64,000 nucleotides of DNA from NCBI GenBank assembly GCA_017303875.1, contig JAFLBP010000023.1, forward strand, positions 1-64,000, written 5' to 3'. Both the position numbers and the translations under genes were made by a program. This document shows, piece after piece, positions 1 to 9,560 of this stretch (positions are counted from its first letter, which is position 1; each line of letters opens with the position of its first letter). Under the pieces are notes generated by a model. The model worked only from the letters and a program-made list of their open reading frames with translations, did no database searches and was not told where the DNA came from. Origin of the DNA: Chitinophagales bacterium. Its GTDB lineage: Bacteria > Bacteroidota > Bacteroidia > Chitinophagales > Saprospiraceae.

Positions 1-72
1 GCTGTCAAGGCAGCTGTACTTAATAAGTTTATTCAAACTGCTAAGCCGGTCTCTGTCCGGAAATCCGCTTAA
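1..72 (+). CDS. C-terminal end of an unidentified protein (cut by window edge)
   Basis: Frame 1 is open from the first base to a TAA at 70-72 and encodes 23 residues ending in ...SVRKSA. The piece is too short to identify. It is basic and Ala/Val-rich. It could be a real gene end or a chance open frame, because the next 100 bases look rearranged. Confidence 0.25.
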   Translation, partial: AVKAAVLNKFIQTAKPVSVRKSA

Positions 73-86
73 GGCAATGCCGGTAA

Positions 87-2201
87 GGGTGCTATGGAAT
101 CAAACGGGATTCATGCAACAAAGCCAAAATAAATACCAATGCACGCATTAAAAGTTGGCTTGAATATTTGGGCGTTAAAGAGCCTTCTGATTTAAGTTTT
201 ATTGAAAAAAGTATTATTGCACAAGGCAAAACCTATGTAACTAAAGAGAATGCGATAGTTATAGGCAGATATTTGTTTAATACTCACAAAAAAGGGTTGC
301 TTCAAGAATGGCATTACGAGCAATTGTACAACTTAAATGTTATTACAACTAAAAACTCTCTTGTTTCCTCAAATGAGTCTTTTCTGTCAGATTTTTATGA
401 ACCTGAATTGAAATTAGAACAAACGTACTTTCAAGACTTTTTTATAAGTAGTGAATACATAGAAGAAAAAGACTTGAAAAGCGAATGGAAAACATTTTTT
501 ATAAAAATTGGCGTAAACGAAACAATCTCTTGGACTAAAAAAAATTTAAGCAGAATAGAATTACAGAGTAAATACCCAGAATATTTTAGCATTATCCCAT
601 CAGGTGTTCCCAATCAAATGTGGGGATTTCCAAATGATTTTTATAGTTACGAGTTTAATCTTGTTTCGTTTATTGAATTGTGTAAAGACTACTATTTTTC
701 CAAAAACTTCTGGGCAATAGTTTTGATTAAAAACTTGCCTATAAAACAAGGTCATATTGATTTAGGCATTGGATACTATAATTTAAGAATTCAATCTTTG
801 AATAATTGGATTATCAAAAATGAACCAATAATCCCAAACACTCAGAAAAATTGTCTGAAAGCAAGCCAAACATATAGTAGTGTTATCCCTCAGATTAAAG
901 AAATTGGAGGCAAGTATCTACCCATTTTTGATTTTGAAGGCGCAATTCCACCTGATTGGCAGGAATACTTAGGCCTCAAAGAGACATTAGGGCTTCATGA
1001 ATATTTAGAAGTTCTTAAAGGGATTTGGATGGATAATACTGTAAGTGAAATGCAACAAAGAGAAAATCAAAAGCGAGTTGTACTTATCTACGAAAAATTG
1101 TCATTACTGAATTTACATCAATCTGAAATGGATGAAATAAGAGAATGGAGTAAATCAAATAAGTTATTAGCAAAAAATGGCACGGATTTCTACTACCCCA
1201 ATGAATTGGCTATTGTAACAGTAGAAGGTTTTAGGGCTTCCAATTTGGCGTATGTGGAAAAAACAATTCCTGAAATCATTAAATTGCTACGCAATTTTGG
1301 TATAAAAATCATAGATAAGGTTATTCCTACAATTTCAAATAGCAAGGTGGAGATAACTGACCTCAAAACTAAGTTACAACAGATTTCGCCTTTAATTGCA
1401 TTAGTAGCAGTTGAAAAATCAAAAAACCGCAAAGAGTGGGAGGATGAATATGAGCGAATACGAAAAAAACTTTCCGCAATTCGTTTTTTTGAAACTACGG
1501 AAATTTATTTGTCGTATGGTAACGATGATGACAGGCAAAAACGTAGTTCTTGCGCTGAAAATGACAACTTTTATTATGTAGGGAAGTGGTACAGCCCAAG
1601 AGTTTTAGACGGTTTGGTAGAGCCTTTGGGGTCATTTCTCAAAATCAGATACGCAGAACGTATATTGACAGTATTGCTGTTAGAATCATTTAGTGAAGGT
1701 ATTGAGTATCTCATAGAAAAGGGATTTGATATTTCTTTGATACCTGAGGAGTTGATAAACTCAAATGAATCTGAAATTAGGATGATAAATCAGGGTAATC
1801 GTGCATATAATCAATCAGATGAAGACTTAGGTAAGCAAGGCGAATTAGTGGTTTTTGAAAATTTGAAACAGAAATACTCTCAAAAGTATAGTCAAAGTGT
1901 GGAAGAAACTCTTACTGGTTTTAGAGTAGGAGCAAAGGTTGAAGTTTTTTGGCGAAATAAAAATAATACTACCACTGCAAACCACGATTTTAAAGTTGTA
2001 GAATTGGGGAAAGAGATTTACATTGATAGCAAAGCAACACCTTATGGAAAGAACATTGAGAAGGTCTGTCTGTACATTTCGGGTGGCGAGTTAGACTTAA
2101 TGGAAACCGCAGAAAAGTATCTAATTGCAAGGGTATATAATGCAACGAGTAGCACTAACGTAGAGGTTGAGTTTGTCAGGTTACAGATTGATAGTCCATA
2201 A
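87..2201 (+). pseudogene. 5'-truncated DUF3883 (NO VEIN C-terminal domain) protein
   Basis: The frame is open from 87 and reads as convincing protein (for example ARIKSWLEYLGVKEP) well before the only possible early start, a TTG at 168. There is no ATG until about residue 147 and no ribosome binding site, so the 5' end appears to be missing. The last ~120 residues match the DUF3883/NO VEIN C-terminal pattern: GKQGELVV, then a VFWRN strand, then YIDSKATP in place of the usual E-V-K-x-T, then a YLIARVYNA strand. DUF3883 is a restriction-endonuclease-like fold often attached to large sacsin-type ATPases and found in defence loci. The gene is clearly AT-rich against its neighbours, which suggests acquisition by transfer. 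Family assignment of the C-terminus is fairly secure; the function of the remnant is unknown. Confidence 0.6.
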
Positions 2202-2291
2202 AAAATCGTGGAACAAAGCATGGTCGCACATGGCGGCGAAAGCCCAACCCACAAAAGCCAACGCTCGCCGCCACGTCGCCCATGCCACCGT

Positions 2292-2404
2292 TAACCGACA
2301 AAAAAAATACTAAAAAACCTAATCGCAATATTATTCGCACTCAGTCTTGCCGAAACCGCCTATTCGCAGCAGAAGCCGTACAAAGTGGGAGACACTTTGA
2401 GTGT
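2292..2404 (+). pseudogene. 5' fragment of an SH3-like secreted protein gene (first copy)
   Basis: About 110 bases are nearly identical to 3632-3743, the start of the SH3-like gene further down. They encode the same signal peptide (NLIAILFALSLAET) and the first residues of the mature protein (Y-V-G-D-T-L-S-V). The copy has ATA where the downstream copy has its GTG start. Homology stops at about 2404, where a REP element begins at about 2411. It is a broken duplicate, not an expressed gene. Confidence 0.65.
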
Positions 2405-2410
2405 TCCCCG

Positions 2411-2452
2411 CCAGCGCGAGGTTCCACCTCGTGCCGGTGATCCGTTGGGCGG
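2411..2452 (+). repeat. REP-A copy 1 (degenerate second hairpin)
   Basis: The hairpin CGAGGT-TCC-ACCTCG lies at 2417-2431 inside the larger stem shared with the other copies. The second hairpin seen in complete copies (CGGGT-TCT-ACCCG) is decayed here to a GGGCGGGT remnant. It sits exactly where the upstream SH3-like fragment loses homology to its sister copy. Confidence 0.8.
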
Positions 2453-2709
2453 GTATGCAGCCAAATGCGTTGGCTTGCCGCAATAGTATGTGTGACTATG
2501 TGGATTTAGCCGTATATTGGGGTTAACGGTTAAGCGGAGAAAGTGGCAAATAAAAATTGAGAAATAATAGATATGTACCTGTTTCTCCGTCTGTGTTGTT
2601 TCCAGATTTTCACCCAATAATGAATCTGGCTTATGGGTTTGGAAACTTTGGGGAAACAAAACGTGTTGAAAAATACATGGAAACACGTACGAGACCCCGC
2701 TATTTTCCG

Positions 2710-2717
2710 TATTTTTG
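2710..2717 (+). promoter_or_regulatory. -7 element before the Rpn gene
   Basis: TATTTTTG matches the Bacteroidota consensus TAnnTTTG and ends 18 nt before the ATG at 2736. No clear -33 TTTG is visible. Confidence 0.4.
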
Positions 2718-2735
2718 TTCCCGAAATATCGTTTT

Positions 2736-3563
2736 ATGGCACTTCAGGACAAATATATTAACCCGTTTACGGATTTTGGCTTCAAAAAACTGTTCGGCTC
2801 TGAGCCGAACAAGGATCTGTTGATTGATTTTTTGAACCAGGTGCTGCCCGGAAAGCACAAGGTTAAAGACCTTACCTACGCACGAACGGAGCAGCTCGGC
2901 AACACTGAAACAGACCGTAAAGCCATTTTCGACCTATACTGCATCGGTGAGAACGGCGAGCGTTTTATCGTAGAGATGCAGAAAGCCAAGCAGAATTTTT
3001 TCAAAGACCGAAGTGTGTATTATTCCTCCTTCCCAATTCAAGAACAGGCAAAAAAGGGCGACTGGAATTATCAGTTGGCTGCCGTGTACATGGTAGGCAT
3101 ACTCGACTTTACTTTTTCTGAGGACGAGCAGGAAGTACGCCACGAGGTGCAATTGAAAGATCAAAAATGCCGGGTTTTTTACGATAAGTTAACTTACATC
3201 TACTTGGAAATGCCCAACTTTAGCAAAACAGAAGGAGACTTGCAAAGTAACTTCGACAAGTGGATGTATGTGCTACAGCAACTTCCATATTTGCAAAACC
3301 GTCCGAAGGCGTTGCAAGACAGGGTATTTCAGAAACTGTTCGAGGCAGCTGAGATAGCCAAATTCACGCCCGATGAAAAAAATAAATACGAGGAAAGTTT
3401 AAAGTATTACCGAGATTTGAAAAATGTGGTGGATACTTCGTTTGATGAGGGCAAAGCCGAGGGCAAAGTAGAAATTGCCCGTCAAATGAAGTTAAAGGGT
3501 ATGGATTCAAACCTAATATCCGAAATTACTGGATTGCCAATTGATGAGATAGAAAAGCTGTAA
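2736..3563 (+). CDS. Rpn family PD-(D/E)XK nuclease / putative transposase
   Basis: Predicted 275-residue protein of the Rpn (recombination-promoting nuclease) / PDDEXK_2 transposase family. The family hallmark at the N-terminus is clear: PFTDFGFKKLFG, followed by a nuclease core with D66 (AIFDLY) and E80-x-Q82 (FIVEMQK), then DRSVYYSS. E. coli Rpn proteins are DNA endonucleases that stimulate RecA-independent recombination; many are linked to defence or genome plasticity. The C-terminus (EGKAEGKVEIARQMK...GLPIDEIEKL) is the usual short helical tail. The ATG at 2736 is chosen over the one at 2715 because the conserved region starts MALQDKYINPFTDFG. It lies between two copies of a duplicated gene fragment, so it may have come in with a rearrangement. 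Confidence 0.85.
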   Translation: MALQDKYINPFTDFGFKKLFGSEPNKDLLIDFLNQVLPGKHKVKDLTYARTEQLGNTETDRKAIFDLYCIGENGERFIVEMQKAKQNFFKDRSVYYSSFPIQEQAKKGDWNYQLAAVYMVGILDFTFSEDEQEVRHEVQLKDQKCRVFYDKLTYIYLEMPNFSKTEGDLQSNFDKWMYVLQQLPYLQNRPKALQDRVFQKLFEAAEIAKFTPDEKNKYEESLKYYRDLKNVVDTSFDEGKAEGKVEIARQMKLKGMDSNLISEITGLPIDEIEKL

Positions 3564-3647
3564 TAATATTCGCCACTTTCTATGCACTCGCTTTCATGCC
3601 TCCTAAGCGTCGGCACATCGCGAGTGCGTTAGTAACCAACAAAAAAA

Positions 3648-4127
3648 GTGCTAAAAAACCTAATCGCAATATTATTCGCACTCAGTCTTGCCGAAACCGT
3701 ATATTCGCAGCAAGAGGCGTACAAAGAGGGAGACACTTTGAGTGTTTTCACGATTGGAGGACTAAAATTAAGAGCGGATGCTTTGCTTTCGGGTAAAGTG
3801 CTTGCGTCAATGAAATTAGGAGAAAAAGTAGTAGTTCAGGAGGTTTTTTTAAGGAACAAGCAATATTCCCAGACCATTGAAGGCTTTGCCGGGCATTGGG
3901 TAAAAGTAAAATACGATACCTTGGAAGGGTATGCATTTGATGGATTTTTAAGTTCCTTGCCCATACCACGGGAAAATTTAATAAAAAAAGATGACCGCAT
4001 CAAAACACAAGCGGAAATAGAACCTTGCCAGCGCGAGGTTCCACCTCGTGCCAGCAATCCGTCGGGTTCTACCCGACACCATTATCGAATCGGGTCGCAG
4101 ACCCACGCGGGTATACACACTTTTTGA
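3648..4127 (+). pseudogene. SH3-like secreted protein, 3' end replaced by REP element
   Basis: A GTG start is forced by an in-frame TAA at 3633. The product has a signal peptide (LIAILFALSLAETVYS) and one bacterial SH3-like domain at about residues 30-105: GDTLSV, LRADALLSGKVLASMKLGEKV, GFAGHWVKVKYDTLEGYAFDG. From about residue 127 the translation is REP sequence (PCQREVPPRASNPSGSTR), so the native C-terminus has been lost. A second copy of its 5' end is at 2292-2404. It probably has no full function. The SH3 protein at 20304-21209 in the same window is a possible intact relative. Confidence 0.65.
4028..4077 (+). repeat. REP-A copy 2 (both hairpins), inside the SH3-like gene
   Basis: Hairpin 1 is GGCGCGAGGT-type with loop TCC; hairpin 2 is CGGGT-TCT-ACCCG. 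They are separated by about 16 nt containing AGCAATCCGT. The same spacer occurs in copy 3 at 9561. Confidence 0.85.
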
Positions 4128-4176
4128 AACATTAGCAATCGTTTCCGTAAATTGAAAGCTAAAAGCAGGTGAAATC

Positions 4177-4884
4177 ATGGAAAAACAAACCTTACAAGCT
4201 CGATATGGCGCTAAAACAGATGAGCAGCTGAAGCAACTGGCCCAAACGGCCTTCCAGCTCACCCCTTTGGCGCAATCGGTGCTGGCTGAGGAAATAAAGA
4301 AGCGTGGCCAAGGCGCCTCCATAACATTGGTGACCAATGATGCAACTGAGGAGGCCCAAACCACCCTGCTGGTGCTCAGCGATACGACACAAAAACCTGC
4401 CGGCTGGAAGGAATACAAGGGTGCTTTAAAGGTTTTTTATATCAGTAAGGCCAGTATGCGTCCGGCGTCTTATTTAAGCTGGTTTTTAGGCGCAGTCTGT
4501 TTGCTGCTGTTATTGATTAATGCCAAATTTTTGGTTTTTTTTGCCGGTATCGCTTTTATTTTGCTTGGATACTATTTCTGGAATATATCGGGCAGGGTTG
4601 CACAATTGGTATTGTACCCCGATTATTTGTTATTCATTCCGGCAAGCAATATACCAAAAAACTATACCGACTTTTACCATGCTTTTATTGATCGGGAATT
4701 TAGCCGCGTTGAGGCAAACGAGATTACTGAAATCATCCGACTGAATGAATTTTTCAATTTAGTAGCCATTGCAATTCGTATCAAGGGCCACCCCAATCCA
4801 ATACCGCTTTTATTACAAACCTCCGGGCGGGAAGCAGATGAAATATATGAGTGGCTGAAAAGCACGTACACCAATCCGGCATAA
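4177..4884 (+). CDS. Two-helix membrane protein, unknown function
   Basis: A 235-residue protein. The first ~60 residues are soluble and helical (YGAKTDEQLKQLAQTAFQLTPLAQSVLAEEIKKRG), resembling the short repeats of Bacteroidota proteins that precede a membrane hairpin. Two adjacent transmembrane helices follow at about 95-140 (WFLGAVCLLLLLI; FLVFFAGIAFILLGYYF), then a cytosolic PH-like tail (VLYPDYLLFIP...ITEIIRLNEFFNLVAIAIRIKG). The layout resembles bacterial PH-like membrane proteins, but no family is certain. The ATG has AGGTG 7 nt upstream. It faces the next gene tail to tail. Confidence 0.6.
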   Translation: MEKQTLQARYGAKTDEQLKQLAQTAFQLTPLAQSVLAEEIKKRGQGASITLVTNDATEEAQTTLLVLSDTTQKPAGWKEYKGALKVFYISKASMRPASYLSWFLGAVCLLLLLINAKFLVFFAGIAFILLGYYFWNISGRVAQLVLYPDYLLFIPASNIPKNYTDFYHAFIDREFSRVEANEITEIIRLNEFFNLVAIAIRIKGHPNPIPLLLQTSGREADEIYEWLKSTYTNPA

Positions 4885-4927
4885 GCACCCATTCATCATT
4901 CATAGTTCATCATTCATAGTTCATAGT
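4885..4927. repeat. Heptad repeat tract between convergent genes
   Basis: Read on the minus strand the tract is five 7-mers: CTATGAA, CTATGAA, TGATGAA, CTATGAA, TGATGAA. The TGA stop of the minus-strand gene (4921-4923) lies in the first unit. Confidence 0.75.
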
Positions 4928-6300
4928 TTCGACAACAGCCATTCGCGTTCGGCGACCGACGGGGTAGCGGCTATCCGGCGGGCGAGCGCTTGCCGTTTGG
5001 CTTTGCCGGCGCGCATGGTTTTTTCCACGCACAGGGTAAATTTCAGGAAGTTCAGGTAGCTTTCCCGGTGGTAACCAAGTTGTTTTTGACGGCGCAGATA
5101 GGCCCGGAAACTGTCGAGCAGACTGAACAGGGCAGGCCATTCGCCCAATTCGAAGTAGCTGCGTACCAGCATTTTACGCACATCGAGGTTGACGAATACC
5201 TCGGAGAACTCAATGTCGCGCAGGAGTTCCAGTGCCTGTGCATATTCGGAGCAGCGGAAATGGTGGATGGCGATGTTGTACTGGTATACTTTTTCGCGTT
5301 CGGCAGCGGGCAGGCAGGGTCGGTAGGTATCCAGGAATTTTTTGGCCCACGCGGTTTCCCCCACGAGGTGGGCGAGGTTGTTGATATTCCCGTAGGTGTA
5401 GCGGGAAAGCTGCTCATGTTCCAGCAAAATGCCGGTTTCCAGTCCTTTTTTATACAGCTCCAGCGCTTCGCGGGTGTAGTGTTTATCGCCCTGGTTGTGG
5501 CGGCGGATGCAGAAGTTGATGGCGGCCATCAGGATGTCGCGCGCTTCGGTGGGGGAAAACAAGGGGGCGTGTGTACTGATGAGGGTTTTAAGGCGCTGAA
5601 AGGCCGTTTCGGCGGCGGGATTGCGTAGCACTTCGAGGCTTTCGCGGAGCAGCATGGTAGCAGGTTCCTGGCTGCTTTCGGCATAGCCGATGGCGGTATC
5701 GGTGAAGGGTAGTTCCTGCGCCGCGCCTTTGGATACTGCGCTCAGGGCATGAGCGGTAGAGGCCCAGCGCAGGCTTTCGAGGGCCACAAACTGGTTGAAG
5801 GCGTAAATTAAGCGGGGCAGGTTGTCGGGAGCGATGCGGCTGCCTGGCATTTGTTGGGCAAAAACCTCACTTTCCAATTGATAGGTTTGCAGCCAGTATT
5901 CGGCGTTTCTCAGGGGCGCCTGCCCGCGCGCACGGGCGAGTGCCTGCGCGTTGCGTTCAAAATGGCGGCTTAAGCCGCGCTTGCGGAAAGCCCGGCAACG
6001 CAGCAATTGTTGCTGAAAGTGATCGGATTGCAGCTCTTCGCAGGCCAGGAATTGTTCGAGGCGCTCGGCGAAAAAACCGAGCACGTAGTTGAGTTGCAGG
6101 TTGTTGAACGCCTGATCGGGATAAAGCTGTGCAAACAAGGCTTTTTTGTCGGACAGCTCGGCTGCCTGCCGAAAATAGCCGAGCAGATCCCGCACATCCT
6201 GCCGCTGATTGAAGTAAGGGGAGTTGAGAAATTTCTCAAACCGCAGCACTTCGTTTGCGCTTAGGCTTTGAAAAAGCTGATAGGCAACAGTATTTTGCAT
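4921..6300 (-). CDS. Conserved hypothetical alpha-helical protein
   Basis: A 459-residue protein without signal peptide or membrane segment. It starts VAYQLFQSLSANEVLRFEKFLNSPYFNQR and continues as a chain of amphipathic helices (ALELYKKGLETG, YTYGNINNLAHLV, YNIAIHHFRCSEYAQALELL, RSYFELGEWPALFSLLDSF) that resemble TPR-like helical repeats in the second half. The start pattern (FxKFLxSPYFN) is one I associate with hypothetical proteins of Saprospiraceae, but no function is known to me. It probably acts as a cytoplasmic scaffold, which is inference only. A TATCTTTA -7-like box lies about 25 nt upstream. Confidence 0.55.
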   Translation of the reverse strand: MQNTVAYQLFQSLSANEVLRFEKFLNSPYFNQRQDVRDLLGYFRQAAELSDKKALFAQLYPDQAFNNLQLNYVLGFFAERLEQFLACEELQSDHFQQQLLRCRAFRKRGLSRHFERNAQALARARGQAPLRNAEYWLQTYQLESEVFAQQMPGSRIAPDNLPRLIYAFNQFVALESLRWASTAHALSAVSKGAAQELPFTDTAIGYAESSQEPATMLLRESLEVLRNPAAETAFQRLKTLISTHAPLFSPTEARDILMAAINFCIRRHNQGDKHYTREALELYKKGLETGILLEHEQLSRYTYGNINNLAHLVGETAWAKKFLDTYRPCLPAAEREKVYQYNIAIHHFRCSEYAQALELLRDIEFSEVFVNLDVRKMLVRSYFELGEWPALFSLLDSFRAYLRRQKQLGYHRESYLNFLKFTLCVEKTMRAGKAKRQALARRIAATPSVAEREWLLSKL

Positions 6301-6659
6301 CGAACAGTAGCAATATTTTGACTTAAAGATACAATGCGCAGTAAAAATGTTTTTTGATAGTTGATGTTTTTTGTAAAAAAATGGTAACGTAAATTTAAAG
6401 AGTAATCAATTTATAATCAATAATATATGTAATAATTATTCTTGAAAATGAAATAAGATATTTAAGTTGTTTAGATTTTGATGATTGATAATTGTATAAA
6501 AGTGTTCTAAAAATCGACAACAATGCGCTGCACTTTTGCATCATCATCATGGAATTGGCGGATGAGCGCTGCCGGCAGTGCCAAAATTTTCGCTGAACAT
6601 CCAATGATCCATAAAATCTTCAAATCCACCCATATCTGGGTATAAAACACGCTCAAGCG
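6301..6659. other. AT-rich divergent intergenic region
   Basis: It separates two divergent genes and is strongly AT-rich, consistent with two promoters back to back. No repeat, RNA gene or convincing small ORF is visible. A weak -7-like GCACTTTTG near 6530 may serve the rightward gene. Confidence 0.4.
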
Positions 6660-9497
6660 ATGAAACCTATGCAAAAGAAACAAGCGATACGCCCGGTCTG
6701 GCTGTTGATAGCCTGCTTCCTCGGAAGCTTTTTGCCTGCACAGGCACAGGGCTTTTATAAAGAATACCCGCCGCTGTTTAATGGCCTGATGACGCCGGAG
6801 CGAATCGTTACCACGCCGGGCGGCGGCTACATTTTGCCGGTCAGCGATAAAAGCAACGGCCGTATCGCCTGGGTGGAAACAGATGCCAACGGCACGCAAA
6901 TGACGCTTCAGCAAACCGTCGTGCCGCCAGCCAACCGCGGCGCCGATTATGTGGTTACCAACGACGGCAATTACGTAAGCGTGGATTCTTCCTTTAACCC
7001 GGCCACGCCGTTCAAACACGACCTCCAGCTGCGCTGGTATGATTTTAACCACAACCTGCTGCAAACCCGCACTTACGCCATTGACCCTTTGTATGGCTCT
7101 AACCGGGCAGCAAAGATTATTTCCGATCAGGACGGGCATTTGCACGTTGGGGGCGATTTTATTACCGCGCAGGGCAGTCATCAGTTTTTTATAATTGAAT
7201 TTGACGCCTTGGGGAACACCATCGGACAAACCAGTTTTTTGCCTTCAACTTTTTCGTTTTTTACCCAGGTGCTTGGTTTGCAACTGACCCCCGACGGCAA
7301 CTATTTGCTGAATTACCTGCTCTCTCAAACCGGTGCTACCTACTGGCTTACCCGTACCAATGCGCAAACCGGCGCCAACCTGCACCTGAACACCGGCCCC
7401 GATGTGGTTGCCGGCGGCGACGCGAACGGTAATACGATGTATTATGCGCTCAGTCAACTGAAATTTACCAGTTTTGATCAAAGCACTACGTGGACTCAGA
7501 ATTTAGGCGCTTTACGCCCGTATTTCATCATGGCGGTCGACGGCGGCTGGCTGCTGGTGCTCAATCAGAATTTTGTGAATGTTGTGCTTCGGAAGATTGA
7601 TTATTCCGGCAATGTTATCTGGCAGCGCACGCCTTCCGTTTGGCAGAATTTTATCAACCTCAATTCTGCGGGCTGGCAGTTGCCCGACGGCAGTATTTTG
7701 CTGGGGGGCAACAATACAGAAACGCCTTTTTTAATGAAACTAAACCCCGACGGCGTCATTTATCCGCATCAGATTACCGGTAATATCCGCAACGACATCA
7801 ACCAGAACTGCATAGCCGATGCCGGCGACACGCCGCTCAACAATTGGGTGGTGCAGGCCATGCGCCGCAGCGACAGCCTTTTTCTGTATGCACTCAGCAA
7901 TACCGCGGGTTATTATGAAATGAATGACGTGGACACGGGCGAATTTGTGGTGCAGGTTTTTCCGATTACGGCGCAATGGACGCTTTGCGGCACGCCCGAT
8001 ACGGTGCTGTTTGCTACCTATGCGCCGCCACAAACCCATAATGCCGATTTTCTGGCACAGGCTGAATTTGTTTGTCCCTATCTCTGGACTTACTTGTCTA
8101 CCGGCGCTTTGCGTCCCTGCCGCCCGGCGGTGTATAACCTGCAATACGGCAACTGGGGCACGCAGGATGCGGTTAATGCTTACGTGGAGGTGCGTTTTCC
8201 GCCTGAATTCAACATTGATTCCGCCTCCGCGCCGTACACCTTAGTGCCGCCCGACCTGATCCGTTTTGAGCTTGGAACACTTGGTGTGAATGTGCAATCC
8301 AGCATCAACATTTACACGACGCTGGAATGTGATCCGGGTCTTACCGGACAAACCCTTTGTGTGAGCGCGCATGCGTCGCCCGATTCGACCTGTATACCGC
8401 CAAACAACAACTGGCTGGGCGCAACCGTAACGGTAAATGGCCGTTGTGATGCTGATTCGGTGCGTTTTGAGATTAAAAACACAGGTTTTGGTCCGACGAG
8501 CGGTGGGTTGGGCTATGTTATTGTAGAAGATCACGTGATTTCGCTGATGGGCAATTTTGATTTGCCGGCAGGTGAAACCAAGGTGCTTGCCTTGCCCAAA
8601 GACGGTACCACCTGGCGTATCCGTGCCGATCAGGAGCCTTATCATCCGCACAATGCCCAGGCTGTTTCTGTGGCGGTTGAGGGTTGTGTGGACAATGGCG
8701 CTACCTTCAGCACCGGCATGGTCAATATGTTTCCCAATTATTCCGGGTTTATTGCCGAATTTATTGACTGCAAATTAGTCGTTAATTCCTACGACCCGAA
8801 TGCGAAGGAAAATTACCCGACAGGCGTAGATGCGCCGCATTACATCGAGCAAAATACGGCATTGGACTATCAACTGAATTTCCAGAATACCGGAACGGCA
8901 GAGGCCAATACGGTTGTTTTGCGCGACTCTTTGTCCCAATGGCTCGACCCGACCAGCATTCACATGGGCGCTGCATCGCATCCGTACACCTGGCGCCTGA
9001 GCGGCCCGGGCATCCTTGAAGTGCGCTTTGCCAACATTAACCTGCCCGACAGCAACAGCAATGAGCCGGCTTCGCACGGGTTTGTGCGTTTCAACATCAA
9101 ACAACGCCGGGACAATCCCATTGGCAGCCTGATTGAGAACCGCGTGGGTATTTATTTTGATGAAAATCCTGTTGTGCTGACCAACACGGTATTCAATACG
9201 ATTGGCCGCGATTTCCTGGAAGTGGTATTGGTCAGGTCGCCGCAGCTACCGCTGTTGCAGGTAAAGGTAATGCCCAATCCGGTGACAGAAACGGCGCGTA
9301 TTGTTTTTGAAAATGCCGAGCCAGCAGCGCGTACTTTTTTATTGTATGATGTAGCCGGGCGCGTGTTGCGCACGCAGCAGTTCAATGATTCCACGCTTGA
9401 ATTTCAGCGGAATCACTTACCTGCGGGTGTTTATTGGTTTGCGGTGCAGGATGAATCGGGCAAGCTGGTATGTAATGGGAAGATGATTTTACAATAA
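6660..9497 (+). CDS. T9SS type A cargo protein with SdrD-B-like and DUF11-like domains
   Basis: A 945-residue secreted protein. The signal peptide is about residues 12-30 (PVWLLIACFLGSFLPAQAQ). Residues ~35-365 look like a beta-propeller (repeats such as TPDGNYLL and PDGSILLGGN). Residues ~370-440 resemble an SdrD B-like/prealbumin fold (ITGNIRNDINQNCIADAGD). Residues ~700-855 match the conserved-repeat/DUF11-like domain common in Bacteroidota (YDPNAKENYPTG, LDYQLNFQNTGTAEA, VGIYFDENPVVLTNT). The last ~75 residues are a Por-type A sorting tail (VMPNPVTETARIVF, LYDVAGRVL, LPAGVYWFAV). It should be exported by T9SS and anchored or released at the surface. Start may be 6660 or the ATG at 6669. 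It is followed by a strong terminator. Confidence 0.8.
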   Translation: MKPMQKKQAIRPVWLLIACFLGSFLPAQAQGFYKEYPPLFNGLMTPERIVTTPGGGYILPVSDKSNGRIAWVETDANGTQMTLQQTVVPPANRGADYVVTNDGNYVSVDSSFNPATPFKHDLQLRWYDFNHNLLQTRTYAIDPLYGSNRAAKIISDQDGHLHVGGDFITAQGSHQFFIIEFDALGNTIGQTSFLPSTFSFFTQVLGLQLTPDGNYLLNYLLSQTGATYWLTRTNAQTGANLHLNTGPDVVAGGDANGNTMYYALSQLKFTSFDQSTTWTQNLGALRPYFIMAVDGGWLLVLNQNFVNVVLRKIDYSGNVIWQRTPSVWQNFINLNSAGWQLPDGSILLGGNNTETPFLMKLNPDGVIYPHQITGNIRNDINQNCIADAGDTPLNNWVVQAMRRSDSLFLYALSNTAGYYEMNDVDTGEFVVQVFPITAQWTLCGTPDTVLFATYAPPQTHNADFLAQAEFVCPYLWTYLSTGALRPCRPAVYNLQYGNWGTQDAVNAYVEVRFPPEFNIDSASAPYTLVPPDLIRFELGTLGVNVQSSINIYTTLECDPGLTGQTLCVSAHASPDSTCIPPNNNWLGATVTVNGRCDADSVRFEIKNTGFGPTSGGLGYVIVEDHVISLMGNFDLPAGETKVLALPKDGTTWRIRADQEPYHPHNAQAVSVAVEGCVDNGATFSTGMVNMFPNYSGFIAEFIDCKLVVNSYDPNAKENYPTGVDAPHYIEQNTALDYQLNFQNTGTAEANTVVLRDSLSQWLDPTSIHMGAASHPYTWRLSGPGILEVRFANINLPDSNSNEPASHGFVRFNIKQRRDNPIGSLIENRVGIYFDENPVVLTNTVFNTIGRDFLEVVLVRSPQLPLLQVKVMPNPVTETARIVFENAEPAARTFLLYDVAGRVLRTQQFNDSTLEFQRNHLPAGVYWFAVQDESGKLVCNGKMILQ

Positions 9498-9512
9498 TTT
9501 TGATAGATATAG

Positions 9513-9548
9513 ATGAGCCATCCGGAATTCCCCGGATGGCTCATTTTT
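9513..9548 (+). terminator. Rho-independent terminator
   Basis: A perfect 13-bp stem (ATGAGCCATCCGG / CCGGATGGCTCAT) with a 6-nt loop is followed by five T. It ends the T9SS cargo gene 16 nt after its stop. Confidence 0.9.
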
Positions 9549-9560
9549 GTTATTTTACTG

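Larger units (their letters stand above)
2202..2735. other. Intergenic region, decayed sequence
   Basis: Apart from the SH3-like fragment and the REP copy, it holds an inverted repeat near 2233-2275 (GGCGGCGA...TCGCCGCC) and a likely promoter just before the Rpn gene. Short open frames here have no start signal or recognisable content. Confidence 0.5.

Noticed and set aside
2557..2823. Small plus-strand ORF of 88 codons before Rpn
   Set aside because: It overlaps the Rpn start in another frame and has no recognisable content.
2202..3700. Integron attC-like sites (GCCCAAC, GTTGGGC and GTTAAC words near duplicated fragments)
   Set aside because: Core sites do not pair at sensible distances, and no integron integrase is present.
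4990..5628. Long plus-strand open frames opposite the helical protein, carB, T9SS and hutU genes
   Set aside because: These are antisense shadows of GC-rich coding sequence; they lack starts, family motifs and intergenic position.
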